Source: Adiantum capillus-veneris
Lineage: Eukaryota > Streptophyta > Polypodiopsida > Polypodiales > Pteridaceae
Length of the DNA: 64,000 bases
Direction of reading: 5' to 3'
Assembly (NCBI GenBank): GCA_014529385.2
Contig: CM043959.1
Coordinates: 89,195,529-89,259,528 of the forward strand
Shown: positions 40,599 to 51,046 of the stretch, piece by piece
Position numbering within the stretch: position 1 is the first letter of the stretch
Layout of the letters: every line of letters starts with the position of its first letter
The notes under the pieces: generated by a model
Told to the model about the DNA's origin: nothing
The model's input: only the letters and a program-made list of their open reading frames with translations
Databases searched by the model: none
Program-made: the position numbers and the translations under genes

Positions 40599-41243
40599 TC
40601 ATATCCTTGAATCTGCAAGTTGCCCTTCAATAGCCCCAGGATCAAATGGGATAATAAGAAATTTCCCCAATAGTGGAGCACCATAATATTCACATGAGCA
40701 TACATTTCCTGTATCGATCAACTTCAAGCATTTCTGCTCCAAATATGCTATTCTTGGATCTAACAAAAAGAAACCACAATGTATACCCAAAAATACCCAT
40801 CCATAGTGAACCTGCTTTTGAAGATATTTTGAATCTCCTAGAACAAATACCATTAAGATCACATAGCATTGATGGGCTCCGCAATATACTAGAGCTTCAC
40901 CTGAAGCATAGTCCAACACCCACATCTCATAAACTTTTGGTAACTTAAGGTCGTTACCAACAAGCATTAAATAATTTTGACTCCCTTTTACTGGTAGCCA
41001 AGACATCGCTGACATAAGAATTATTAGGAATAGTATCCAAATCCACGCACATTGTCCAAAGAAATGAAAAACCCTGTGCACCTTATGCAGTATCAAGGAT
41101 GATTTAGCATCATCACCCCCTCTAGATTCATAGCCATTACAAAAAACCTTAGGACTTTCTGGACCTGTATCATTAGAGAGATTTTTACCTGGGTTTTGAG
41201 TTTGATAATGTAAAATAGCTTTATCCTGTAGATCTTCATCCAT
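40599..41243 (-). CDS. Element internal ORF, C-terminal part with hydrophobic segments
   Basis: After an acidic start (MDEDLQDKAILHYQTQN) the frame has hydrophobic stretches, the clearest being WIWILFLIILMSAMSWLP. Others are YVILMVFVLGD and WVFLGIHCGFFLL. It follows 41093-41908 in a different frame, with overlap, so both probably belong to one ancestral protein broken by a frameshift near 41240. I do not recognise the family. A membrane-associated product is possible. Confidence 0.4.
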   Translation of the reverse strand: MDEDLQDKAILHYQTQNPGKNLSNDTGPESPKVFCNGYESRGGDDAKSSLILHKVHRVFHFFGQCAWIWILFLIILMSAMSWLPVKGSQNYLMLVGNDLKLPKVYEMWVLDYASGEALVYCGAHQCYVILMVFVLGDSKYLQKQVHYGWVFLGIHCGFFLLDPRIAYLEQKCLKLIDTGNVCSCEYYGAPLLGKFLIIPFDPGAIEGQLADSRI

Positions 41244-41908
41244 AACATCATTGGAAAAATCACCTTGGAAGTCTCAACATTTATCAAAATTATAGGAGTT
41301 GGCTCCTCTTGACGCCCATATATAATCATAGATGTAAAATCCATGTCAATATCTTGTTCACAGTCAGCATGATCTAAGAAATCTTCAGACTCATCAATAT
41401 CATCCTCTGCTTCCTCATCTGCATCCATGCTACTTAGCAAGCCATTATAACTTTGTAAAGGTTCATTTGGAACCCCCTCTGAAGGGGTACATACATCAAA
41501 AAGCTCTCCTATACTGTTATGATCTTCTCCTTTATATAGGGCCAAAAAACCATCGATTGTGGAATCTTCTTCTGTGATAATAGAATCAGCAAGCCTATTG
41601 TTAGGAGCAACCATAGGTTCATTGAGGTCCACAACCTCGGTCACTTCATCAGCTATTGTATATATATTAGCTTTATTTATGCAATCATCTGTAGGAAATC
41701 TGCTACCCTGCTCAGCTATAGTGCCGATAGATCCATTAGAAGCCTGTAGTGGCTCATCTTCTTGATAGAATTTTTTAGAACATCCCTTGCCAAGGTCAGT
41801 AGCTTGTAAAATTTTTGTTGTATAGTCTAGCTCTTCACTAGAACCATTATCCGAGGTACTTCCATGCGGCAATCTTTGAAAATAAATCATATATTTCTGT
41901 TTCAACAT
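41093..41908 (-). CDS. Element internal ORF, acidic gag-like C-terminal region
   Basis: A 271-codon frame, strongly acidic in the middle (SSMDADEEAEDDIDESEDFL), without zinc knuckle or protease. It lies downstream of the gag core remnants (41909-42699). From about 41250 its own frame becomes low-complexity and the protein-like sequence shifts to the overlapping frame. Acidic tails occur in gag proteins of several plant Ty3 lineages; the assignment is by position. Confidence 0.45.
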   Translation of the reverse strand: MLKQKYMIYFQRLPHGSTSDNGSSEELDYTTKILQATDLGKGCSKKFYQEDEPLQASNGSIGTIAEQGSRFPTDDCINKANIYTIADEVTEVVDLNEPMVAPNNRLADSIITEEDSTIDGFLALYKGEDHNSIGELFDVCTPSEGVPNEPLQSYNGLLSSMDADEEAEDDIDESEDFLDHADCEQDIDMDFTSMIIYGRQEEPTPIILINVETSKVIFPMMLWMKIYRIKLFYIIKLKTQVKISLMIQVQKVLRFFVMAMNLEGVMMLNHP

Positions 41909-42699
41909 TTATTCATTATTTACCTTTGCTAGGTTGCTCAAAGTATGGTTCTCTGAAGTTGAATCTGCAATTTCCAATGTTGTATTTGCTTTGGCTTTAC
42001 TCCTTGCAGAAATATGTTCCCAAAATTGATCGTAATTAAGGAACTGCATCTGATCCCCTTCTTCTTTATAAAAAACAATTTGGTTTTTTTCGTTAATCTC
42101 CTTCATGGCCAACTTGATAATCTTTGAGCTTTTGTGAACAAACCCATCTACAAAATAGTCCCACTGTGTGGGATATGTTCTGCCAAGTTTCGAACCTTAT
42201 ATTTAAATTCGGAGGTTACAACTTCTTCAAAAGCCAAAATCATCCGATCTTCTAGAATTCCTCGACTCTTCATCTCCGCTTTATAGCATGTAAGGAGTCC
42301 ATCTGGATCATGTCCTTCAAACATTCCATATCGTTCATATACGACATCAAGTGCCATCTCCACTGCATCATCATGTATGCTTTTTTATCTTCATAGCTTT
42401 TACTTCTTGCAAACAACCCTGAATTAAGCCCAACATTTTTGGCAGATCTGCAACTGCTAGATTTTTATCAAATCTATTGAATTGTAATCTTCAATTAACT
42501 GCATCAACTCTTCTGGAATCTCCATCTTTACCTCCCACCCCGGCTCGTTTCGCATCGGGTTCACCAAGAATGTCAGGGGATTTATGTTCCAAAGGTGAGC
42601 CGCGAAGGCACGGGGACTCTGGCTATGAGAGGTTCTAGGAAGAGGGTTGCAACAGACACAATCAAAGTAGAAAAATCTTAAAATAGACAGCTTGGACAA
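41909..42699 (-). pseudogene. Gag core remnant of the LTR element
   Basis: Three minus-strand pieces in order. MRNEPGWEVKMEIPEELMQL (42457-42699) resembles a gag start. DVVYERYGMFEGHDPDGLLT and ILEDRMILAFEEVVTSEFKY (42148-42363) match the plant gag pattern (F)KxFEG.d...fl..Y...M......ped.mi..F...v...l. A Glu/Lys-rich piece (41909-42112) follows. Stops and frameshifts separate them. Confidence 0.6.
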
Positions 42700-44265
42700 A
42701 ATTCTAAAACTTAATAACCCAAAACGGACAATTAACTGTACCGCTGCTTAATCAAGGCATATGGCTTTGTCTCCGGAGAGAAGAAGAAGAAGAATGAAAA
42801 AGAGAGCCCCAATGAGAGTCGCTTCCTCCTTTTTCATAATAAATTTGGGAGATTTCATGGCAAGTTTTCTTGCTATTTCTAGCCAACCCATTAGCGATGT
42901 CGCTAATGGGCAGCGTCCCTTGATGACTTGGCAAGCTAATTTGGCAGGTGCACAAAAATCTCACATTAGCGATGTCGCTAATGGGCAATGCCCCTTGATG
43001 ACTTGGCAAGCTAATTTGGCAGGTGCACAAAAATCTGTGAAGCTAGGGGCGAATCGAAGCGCCATGGCGTGCTGTGGGATTTTCCCTTCTTCAACAAACT
43101 CATCCAGTGCCCGAGCTGGCCAGCACGAGCTCTTTTCTTGTCCCCTGCTTTCTTGCACGTTGTTAAACGCCATGGCCACCCTCCTCTTCACATTAGGTTT
43201 TTAAAAAAACCTCTCTTATGGTTAGTGGGAGGCCACACTTAGTGGGCGGCCATAGCTTATAAAATACATAACATTAGGTTTAATTGTCGGCCAAGGTAGT
43301 TCCAAGCATGACGTCTTTGTTCAACATCCCTTATCAAGAAATCAACACTCTCTAGGAGAGGACATTTCGGACTAAGAGCTCCTCAAGAGCTTTTTGTGCT
43401 TTTGTAGATAACCATATTTGGCATACATATGGAACAAGCACTACTCCTCTTTTACTGTTGATGACCATCAATAAGCGGCCATGGGTTGCCGCAGTGGAGA
43501 CCACCATTGGACTTGAAAATATACTTGCTAGTGGAAACAGCCTTCGATTGCCACCATACCTGGCATATATATTAACCAAGGCATTGCATTTGGCTCCAAC
43601 GCCTCCTATGGTTAGTATAAATTAATATGAACTGCCATTAGCCAACCATGTATACAATTTGACTGAAGCATTGGTTATCAATGCACTATAAGTGATGAGC
43701 TTCTGAAGATGATACCATTTCCTAGAACCTCGCTAAGGCTAAAAAATTACCAAATCAACAACTGACCAAGGCGACTAGAGTGGTACGGAATTGGCCCCCG
43801 GTGAAACTTAAACTGTCCATATCTTTACCACCAAAACTTGATTAATGAACTGGAAAGACCGACATGCTCCTCAAAGTGGGCACTTCACGCCCATGCATAC
43901 GTATCATCTTTGACACTTTATCAGCAACTGCCCAATCCGGTATAGATCTGCTACCGATTCAACTTTAAACTGACATAACGTCATATCTGTAGCTCCAATT
44001 GACGAGCCGTAAAGACAGGCCTATAGAGCACTTCAAGTACTACGACTCTAATGAATAAAATCCCAGCTATGACCACTTCAAGCATACTCATTTTTAGCAT
44101 TAACAAGACATATTTCAGCCCTTTAGAGCCGCATCCGACATACTTTTGGCTTAAAATTGGCTTGTTATCAAGCCCTTATTATTGCTGAATAATCATATAG
44201 GATTCAAATAAACCTGTTTGGCATCCCTGCTCATTTTCTTGTCATGGAAGCGGAGCTGCACGACA
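42571..44265 (-). repeat. 5' LTR (right copy, 1.7 kb)
   Basis: Matches the left LTR but lacks 524 bp and carries a 75-bp tandem duplication at about 42889-43038. Most positions agree, with scattered substitutions and small indels, so the insertion is older than the copia and Tat-like elements in this window. Confidence 0.85.
42889..43038. repeat. 75-bp tandem duplication in the right LTR
   Basis: The stretch starting cattagcgatgtcgctaatg is repeated with period 75 (42891 to 42966) with few differences, and occurs once in the left LTR. Confidence 0.9.
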
Positions 44266-44280
44266 ACGTTGTCACCTCTG

Positions 44281-44285
<5 letters not shown>

Positions 44286-44351
<66 letters not shown>
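44286..44351. repeat. (CT)n microsatellite
   Basis: About 33 CT dinucleotides right after the LTR element. Confidence 0.97.
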
Positions 44352-44527
44352 AGGTGCTACAATAAGCATGCCAACATATATTGTACAACCCATTAAGCGT
44401 GAAAGTGACCTCTCAATCAAAATTATACGATGCACTAAATGCCCACTAGTTAATTCTAGACATTTGACACGTGTAAAGCATGTAGTTATTTTTCGTGCAT
44501 GCCAGAAACGGTACTATGAACAATTAG

Positions 44528-45405
<878 letters not shown>

Positions 45406-45558
45406 CAACAACTTGCAATTTAGGAGAAATGTGTTAGAATATTTAATAAAAAAGTTAAATGCCCATGATGTCCCAATACTTACCTATTATTGCATGTATT
45501 ATGTTTTTCTTAGGATTAAGATCTCATAGAATGAAGAGACAGAGGGTCGATCCAAAAA

Positions 45559-46740
45559 TTGTCTTTAGGTGAACAAGAAGCAGAAGAGAGACTACCTAAG
45601 TTCCTGAGAGGATCTTTAAAGAGAGATGTGGACTTTGCTCATGCCAAAGATACATTTCTTGGAGGTTATGTTGTGGGGATACAGGAACCCCCCCATGACT
45701 CAGAAGCTTCAAAACAGGAAGAAGTGCCTATAAGCCAGAAGCTTCAAGTGACTAGCACCAAAAAGAGAAACTTTGATCTTTCTTCTGCGAGTGAGCCAGC
45801 TACGAAATGTAAGGAGGTGGTGGATGGGGTTGAAAATCCTGCATGTGTGGATGAAAGACTATTTGATTTTGCAATATCTGTAGGAGCTACTGAAATGTTC
45901 GACAAGGTCTCTTCTATCTTCAATACCCCATTCATTTTGGATGACCTTATAGCTCAACACATTGATTTCCTCAAGTTGGAAAGAGACAAGTTTGAGCTTG
46001 AGGTCCACAGGGGTAGGTTGGTTACTGCTAACATGGTGGTGGTGCACTTAAAAGATTGTGATTCCACAAGAAGGTCATAGAAGAAGTACCATCACCTGCC
46101 TATCATCTATAGACCGTCACGGTGTCCTATGCACGAACAAGATTGCAAGCTAATCAAAGAATCCATTGGGTTCCTTCTATTCTTAAATTCTCTATTTGCT
46201 AGTCTATTGAAAGATCCTTCAGAGGTAATGGATGAGGAGGATCTACCACCCGATGGACAAGATGATGAGGACATGGAGTCCAATGAGGTTCCTGAGATTG
46301 AGGAGGATATGAATCTTGAGGCAGAGGTTAAAGAGGTGCAACAAAGAAAAATACTTACAGTTAAAACATTTGACATTAAACTACCTTCAGATGTCTCTCG
46401 CTTTAATGAGAAGCAAGCCACATTTTTTATGCTTCGTGGATTGCCAGAGTTCAAATTTTGTGAGAGATCATACATTTTTCTCCATGACATTCAAAGTATA
46501 TTTTCTTTAACGGAGGACTTTGCACTTGCCATGCTCTCCAAATTTCAAGAGGGGAGGAGTGGATTTGTATCTAATGACAACACTATAACAATGAGGCAAT
46601 GGAAACCTCTAGTAACCCAATGGAGTGCCTCAAACATTGCTTTGAGAAGGCAAAAAAGTATAGAGAGACACTTCCTAATGAGGCCAGCTTCCAAGCTATT
46701 AAAAACAGCCTCAGGCCATCAACCAGTACTCCAAAAGTAG
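45559..46740 (+). pseudogene. Unrecognised protein gene with one internal stop
   Basis: One plus-strand frame of 394 codons is interrupted only by TAG at 46078-46080. The N-terminal part is charged with a Lys/Arg-rich patch. The centre has an acidic segment (EVMDEEDLPPDGQDDEDMES), and the C-terminal part has ordinary globular composition (FMLRGLPEFKFCERSYIFLH, RQWKPLVTQWSASNIALRR). I do not recognise a domain. No in-frame ATG lies at the very start, so the true start or an upstream exon is missing. There is no LTR or transposase nearby. Confidence 0.4.
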
Positions 46741-47265
46741 AGGACTAGTTTACGCGTCTTACACAAGGGTCCATGAGGTCATTGGACCTATGGAAGGATT
46801 CCTTATATATGCAAGATGAGAGGAAGTACTACAACATTTTACCTCAAGACGCTCTCACGCTTCCTAGGTGGACCAATGCTGCCACAAAATACAAACAAAG
46901 CTATCCTCGTTGACAATGTTTTTGCTACAGAATGTTTTGGATATTGTCCAGGGTACAGTGGTGGTCGTGTAGCTTATTATTACACATACACAGCAATGGA
47001 ACTCACTTTGAGAAACAAAACCCAAATGAATTATTAGATTACGGCAAACATTTAATGATCCGACACAAGGGTAATGTGCCAAAAGATATCCACTATTTGT
47101 CATCAAGTTGAGAGATTTGTGACTTGTATTGGGGTGCAATTTTTGGACGAGCACTTTTTAAGAATCGGGCGAGCGGATTCCCAAAAGAAGGGACAATCTA
47201 CCCATATCTCTCTCTCTCTCTCTATCTATCTCTCTCTCCCTCCCTCCCTCTCTCTTTTGTTTCCA

Positions 47266-47330
<65 letters not shown>

Positions 47331-47471
47331 CAACTAAAATTTGATTTTCGTTTCATGACCAACTTACATTCAAATAAAAAACACCATGGATTCATTCAAT
47401 ACACTATTCATAAAAGAAACAGAAGTTCCTTACACATAGTTATGGTCTATTTCATATAGCAAACCTCGAAT
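46741..47471. other. Short unassigned frame and (CT)n tract
   Basis: A 73-codon plus frame at 46816-47037 may be a continuation of the preceding gene in another frame but shows no motif. A C/T-rich tract with a (TC)n core occupies about 47203-47329. Confidence 0.4.
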
Positions 47472-48427
47472 CTATGTGTTCCATTGAATCAAAAGTAAAT
47501 ACATATTGGGGGGGGGGGGGGGGGGGGGGGATACATCATGGGTGATGTGGATGAAAGAAGGGTGGTGGGGGGCCATATGCTCTGGGAGGAAACAAAGGCC
47601 GTGCCAACAGGGGCAGTGCACCAAATGGTGGGGGAACTCCTCCAAATGGTAGAGGGTACCAACTATATGTGGGGGGGGGGCCGTAGGTAGTGAAAGAGGC
47701 AATGGATCAACTCTGGGCGGGGCCTCAGATGTGGAAGCAATGAATGCAATGGGAGACAGTCCAGTTCCACACAATGCCAAAATTGGAGCCGTGAAAGTGG
47801 GATACAATGCTGCTATTGCTCCGCCATGACTACTGAGTGGTGTCAGGAAAGGTGGCTCGAGCAAATGAAGCTGCTCTGACACCTGCTTCAGTTGCTCAGT
47901 TACCTAAGCTCTGACACTCCTATGAAAAATCAATGTCGAGCTTAAATCGGAAGGTAGGCGTTGAGCTGGCTCCAGACAAGCACTGAAAACTGCCCAATCC
48001 TTCTCACAACTGATGCAATGCCTACGTAGTAGTAAACATTGTGTTGCCAATGTCCAAACTCCTACAAAAAAATCCAACACAGCATCTCCCGTGTCTGTGA
48101 AGGTACCTAGTAGCCATCTACAAAAAAAAAGTAATATTTAGATTATTAACCTATAATTTTATAGGAACAATCAGAAAAACTTCCAAAAAGTTTCTACCAC
48201 CTGGCAAACGCTGGACTCCTCTCAACACCTCTATGATAAGGCCGACCCATACGATCAAGCGTCCACTGTGTGGAATGTGAACCTGGTAGCTTCTCCCAGA
48301 ACATGTCTTCATCTGTACAGAAGCCACGTACATTTGCCGCAATCTCTCCATCCGCTCGATCATACCTCGGAAGCCGACACCCACCGGTTCAAGGGGGTGA
48401 AAAAATGACCAGCAACAAAGTACCAAC
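47472..48427 (-). CDS. Exons 10 and 11: C-terminal methyltransferase lobe, SAM motif and Pro-rich tail
   Basis: Exon 10 (48427-48201) encodes TGGCRLPRYDRADGEIAANV ... FWEKLPGSHSTQWTLDRMGR and ends SPAFA, with donor GCCAG|GTGGTAG. Exon 11 (48117-47472; acceptor TTTGTAG|ATGG) continues in phase with RWLLGTFTDTGDAVLDFFVG and VWTLATQCLLLRRHCISCEKD, which follow the GDxVLDPFxGxGT...A...gR..ig.Ekd pattern of N6-adenine/N4-cytosine DNA methyltransferases, with Pro to Phe and Gly to Val/Trp changes. After a TAG (near 47915) the same frame goes on into a coiled-coil and Pro-rich tail with a seven-Pro run encoded by a 23-base G tract. Confidence 0.72.
47508..47530. repeat. Poly(G) run of 23 bases
   Basis: An uninterrupted G tract on the plus strand. 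On the coding minus strand it is the poly-proline run of the methyltransferase tail. Confidence 0.97.
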
Positions 48428-48508
48428 CTACGAATGGAAGTAAAACATTATTATTTTGAAATGAAAAAATCAAAGTTACTATTCATTATCAAAACAAAAA
48501 AAACATAC

Positions 48509-49059
48509 CTCCTCTAAATAGTCCTAAACAGTTGTACAACTAGACTCCGACAGCCATATGTACAATATCCTCAGCAACAACTGGAAACCATCTCCCTCTG
48601 CCTTCAAAGTGACAATGGACAGATGTTTTGCACGACATGTCACCACAACCATGCTATCAACCAAAAGAAACTCGGTTGCCAGAAGGAATGAAGCATCCAA
48701 AAGCTCACTATCCCATTGGTTCCATAAAAGAACCCCACCCATGCTAGCTGCATGTGGCCTAGTGTGTAAGGGAAAGGCCATGTACATCAAACATACGCCA
48801 CCCAATCTCAAGCTGGGGTTCATCTGCCCCGTTCCTAATAGAGAGCCCAAGAATCTACGTAGTGGCTGCATAGAACTGCATGCAATCTTTGTTAGCACTA
48901 AAATTGTGCACATAATTATGATTGTAAATTAGCATGGCTTACCTGTCATTGCACAACACATCTGGAATAGCTTTTGCCAACTCCTTGGCACTAGCATGCA
49001 CTGCAAGGTGGTGTGGATCTACATGCATATCTGTATGTAGCAACATAAGGTCAATATAT
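48509..49059 (-). CDS. Exons 8 and 9: N-terminal part of the methyltransferase domain
   Basis: Exon 8 (49059-48943; acceptor GAAAG|ATAT, donor GACAG|GTAAGC) encodes YIDLMLLHTDMHVDPHHLAV ... KAIPDVLCND. Exon 9 (48897-48509; acceptor TTTTAG|TGCT, donor GAGGAG|GTATG) starts NKDCMQFYAATT, reminiscent of the DCMxFm start of DNA methyltransferases. It shifts frame, then reads LLWNQWDSELLDASFLLATE and VDSMVVVTCRAKHLSIVTLK. The N/D-P-P-Y/F catalytic motif is not recognisable; the corresponding place may read MAFPL. Confidence 0.5.
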
Positions 49060-49106
49060 CTTTCAAGCAATGCTAAAGAGAACAACACAACATTAACCAT
49101 TTTCAC

Positions 49107-49491
49107 GTTCCTGGATGGTTATCTCCCACAACTCCGGCCATGTCTGATAGGTCCTCTGTAGCCCTGCCATGTGATGGTGAACATGGAGGGGACTCCTGGA
49201 TGCCCCCCACTGGTCTTGGACTGAAGGATAGTTTCGGTACACTTTGGCTCATAGCACCAAGGCTATGAGCATTATCGCTGACTTCTACAGAATACTCCGC
49301 AACCACATGCTCGCTCTCACTATCACTGGAAAGTACAACCCTCTTCTTTTTCTTCCCACGTTGCTTGTCAACCGGTTGTGCTTGCGAGTCTTTCTTTGAG
49401 GTCTATTTCTTTTTTTCCGGTTTCTTTGATGTGTTTGGAGATAGAGCATCCTCTATCACAACCGCTTTCTTCCGTGACGCAGTATGCTCCG
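49107..49491 (-). CDS. Exon 7: basic and serine-rich linker
   Basis: Acceptor AATAG|CGGAG and donor GGAAC|GTGAAA. Contains a Lys-rich patch (KKPEKKK, then a TAG, then TSKKDSQ and RGKKKKRVV) that looks like a nuclear localisation signal, then an acidic SSDSESEH and a Ser/Pro-rich tail. The TAG is the second in-frame stop. Confidence 0.6.
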
Positions 49492-49569
49492 CTATTAATT
49501 AAAAAAGAACAATTATTGAGCCCATGTTGTATTGCTGCATGGCAAAGGTTAAACTATATAGAATGATAC

Positions 49570-49769
49570 CTATGTATAGCTCTTCCTCTTTGGGTGGGTA
49601 ATCCTTGTCTGGGTAGTCCAGCCACCAAGGACAATTGAGCCATGCTCCCTTTTGCCGCACGTCGTCTACCCACTTGTCAGGATATAAGCCCGTCTCCTCT
49701 CTCTTCGACATGCACCATGCATCACCGGGTTGCTCGGGAATGGGAAACACAAGAGCATCTCTCCACCAT
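49570..49769 (-). CDS. Exon 6 of the ParB/methyltransferase gene
   Basis: Acceptor CTTGTAG|ATGG and donor CATAG|GTATCA. Encodes WWRDALVFPIPEQPGDAWCM ... LNCPWWLDYPDKDYPPKEEE, Trp- and Pro-rich and clearly protein-like. There are no stops. Confidence 0.65.
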
Positions 49770-49859
49770 CTACAAGACAGACCACAATGTTTTGAGCCAC
49801 CAAGAACAAGATTAGTGTGTCCTACTACATTCTTAATTTGTCAATTAAAGATGTCAAAC

Positions 49860-50102
49860 CTTTACAACGAGCGTCGTGCCGTGCCGTGCCGTGCCGTGCA
49901 AGCATAGTGGGGTTGCTCTTCGGGATCTTGTGTGGACTTGATCCGAGCACTCCACTTCTTGAAGGTCTTCTCAAAGTGCTTGTTTCTGTATGTCAGTAAT
50001 GTGTGGGCAAGTGTGCAACCATGCTTACCTTCAGCCTTCTCATGTTGGATAGCAACATCATGATTCTCGGCCTCCATTTTCTCGGCCACCTCAAGCACTC
50101 TC
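49860..50102 (-). CDS. Exon 5, with a GGCAC pentanucleotide repeat
   Basis: Acceptor TGTAG|GAGAG. Encodes RVLEVAEKMEAENHDVAIQH and NKHFEKTFKKWSARIKSTQD, a basic helical region. Near the 3' end (about 49877-49902) CGGCA is repeated about five times, and the frame then meets TAA just before a plausible donor (AAAG|GTTTG). The pentanucleotide, not a multiple of three, may have damaged the frame. Confidence 0.5.
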
Positions 50103-50173
50103 CTACAGCAAATAATAAGTCACAAGTTAGATTATCAACAAATTGCTAGCTGGTGCACATAATCAAATCTAAC

Positions 50174-50676
50174 CTTTCCAATTTCCACCAATACACGTGA
50201 TATCGAAGCCATTGGATCCAGGCCTTTTTCGTCAAACATACACCATTCTCCTTCAAGGATGCGTCACCGCCTTGGAGCAAAATCAAGCAAGCGGCACTTT
50301 CTAGCAAAGGAAAAGCGAGACTTATTTTTCATTGCTACATAATAAAAAAAGAAATATATCGAATGATTTAAATGACATTTACTTACTCTTTCGGGCTAAT
50401 GCCTGCACATGCAACCTCTACCACTCTCGAGGGTGTCATTTTGGTGGTCTTCTCACCCCAACCTGTAAATGATATACATTTCTGCAAAAAATCGTTGCCA
50501 TTCTCTGGATTTGCAATGGTGCCTATCTCAAGCCCTTTGCACGTAAAATATTTCTCCGTTTGAGATAGTGCTAGATTGATGCTTTTCTCATATGCGTTAG
50601 GTGCCAACTCGTAGTCAAAACTCCCTTTTGATGGCAACCCTTCCGTTTTACTACTAAACATGCGATCAAACTCTTC
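50174..50676 (-). CDS. Exons 3 and 4 of the ParB/methyltransferase gene
   Basis: Exon 3 is 50676-50387 (acceptor GATAG|GAAG, donor AAAGA|GTAAGT) and encodes EEFDRMFSSKTEGLPSKGSF ... CKGLEIGTIANPENGNDFLQ. Exon 4 is 50296-50174 (acceptor GAAAG|TGCC, donor GAAAG|GTTAGA), encoding AACLILLQGGDASLKENGVC ... WIQWLRYHVYWWKLE. The exon 4 acceptor was chosen to keep phase; a TAG|AAAG site four bases upstream would cause a stop. Confidence 0.55.
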
Positions 50677-50765
50677 CTATCATTTGCCAAGGACTCAATC
50701 AAAATACACATAATAAGATTTTGCAATCAAAACATATTCTCATTTAGCATTGGTTTAAAGCATAC

Positions 50766-50970
50766 CTTCCAAATGAGTTGCGCAAGGACAGCCATTGGAA
50801 ATTTTAGCCACTTTAACTTGTTTGGACCTCTAAAATTCAAAGCCCTTTTTGCTGCCAAACGCGCTCTTTCGGGGAATTTTTGCAAAAGTGAAGTAGGATC
50901 CGCCAACCCTAGCTTTCTCATCATGAAAATATCATGAGCAGTTGTGTGAGGCACTGAAACCTTCATGGCC
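50766..50970 (-). CDS. Exon 2 of the ParB/methyltransferase gene
   Basis: Acceptor TTAAACAG|GGCC and donor GGAAG|GTATGC. The phase joins exon 1 (AG|G). It encodes AMKVSVPHTTAHDIFMMRKL ... PNKLKWLKFPMAVLAQLIWK, helical and Lys-rich. There are no stops. Confidence 0.65.
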
Positions 50971-51046
50971 CTGTTTAACACTCGATTGTATTACATAGTT
51001 AAAAAATAAGATGTATTTACATTCACACAAAAAAAGTTGGGCTTAC

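Larger units (their letters stand above)
37922..44265 (-). mobile_element. LTR retrotransposon with gag remnants only
   Basis: Two direct repeats, 37922-40043 and 42571-44265, start TGT(T/C)(G/A)GGGGATTT and end GAGCT(A/G)CACGACA. They flank 2.5 kb with only minus-strand gag-like sequence. In minus orientation a purine-rich AGGGGTTGGA precedes the left (3') LTR, and the sequence after the right (5') LTR begins TTCTTGGTGAACC, a candidate primer site that I cannot match to a tRNA. No protease, RT or integrase is present. I see no convincing target duplication. Confidence 0.78.

Noticed and set aside
40599-41243. Envelope-like protein of an endogenous retrovirus-type element
   Set aside because: Hydrophobic runs are present but there is no signal peptide, cleavage site or coiled-coil pattern, and the frame is broken; not enough to call env.
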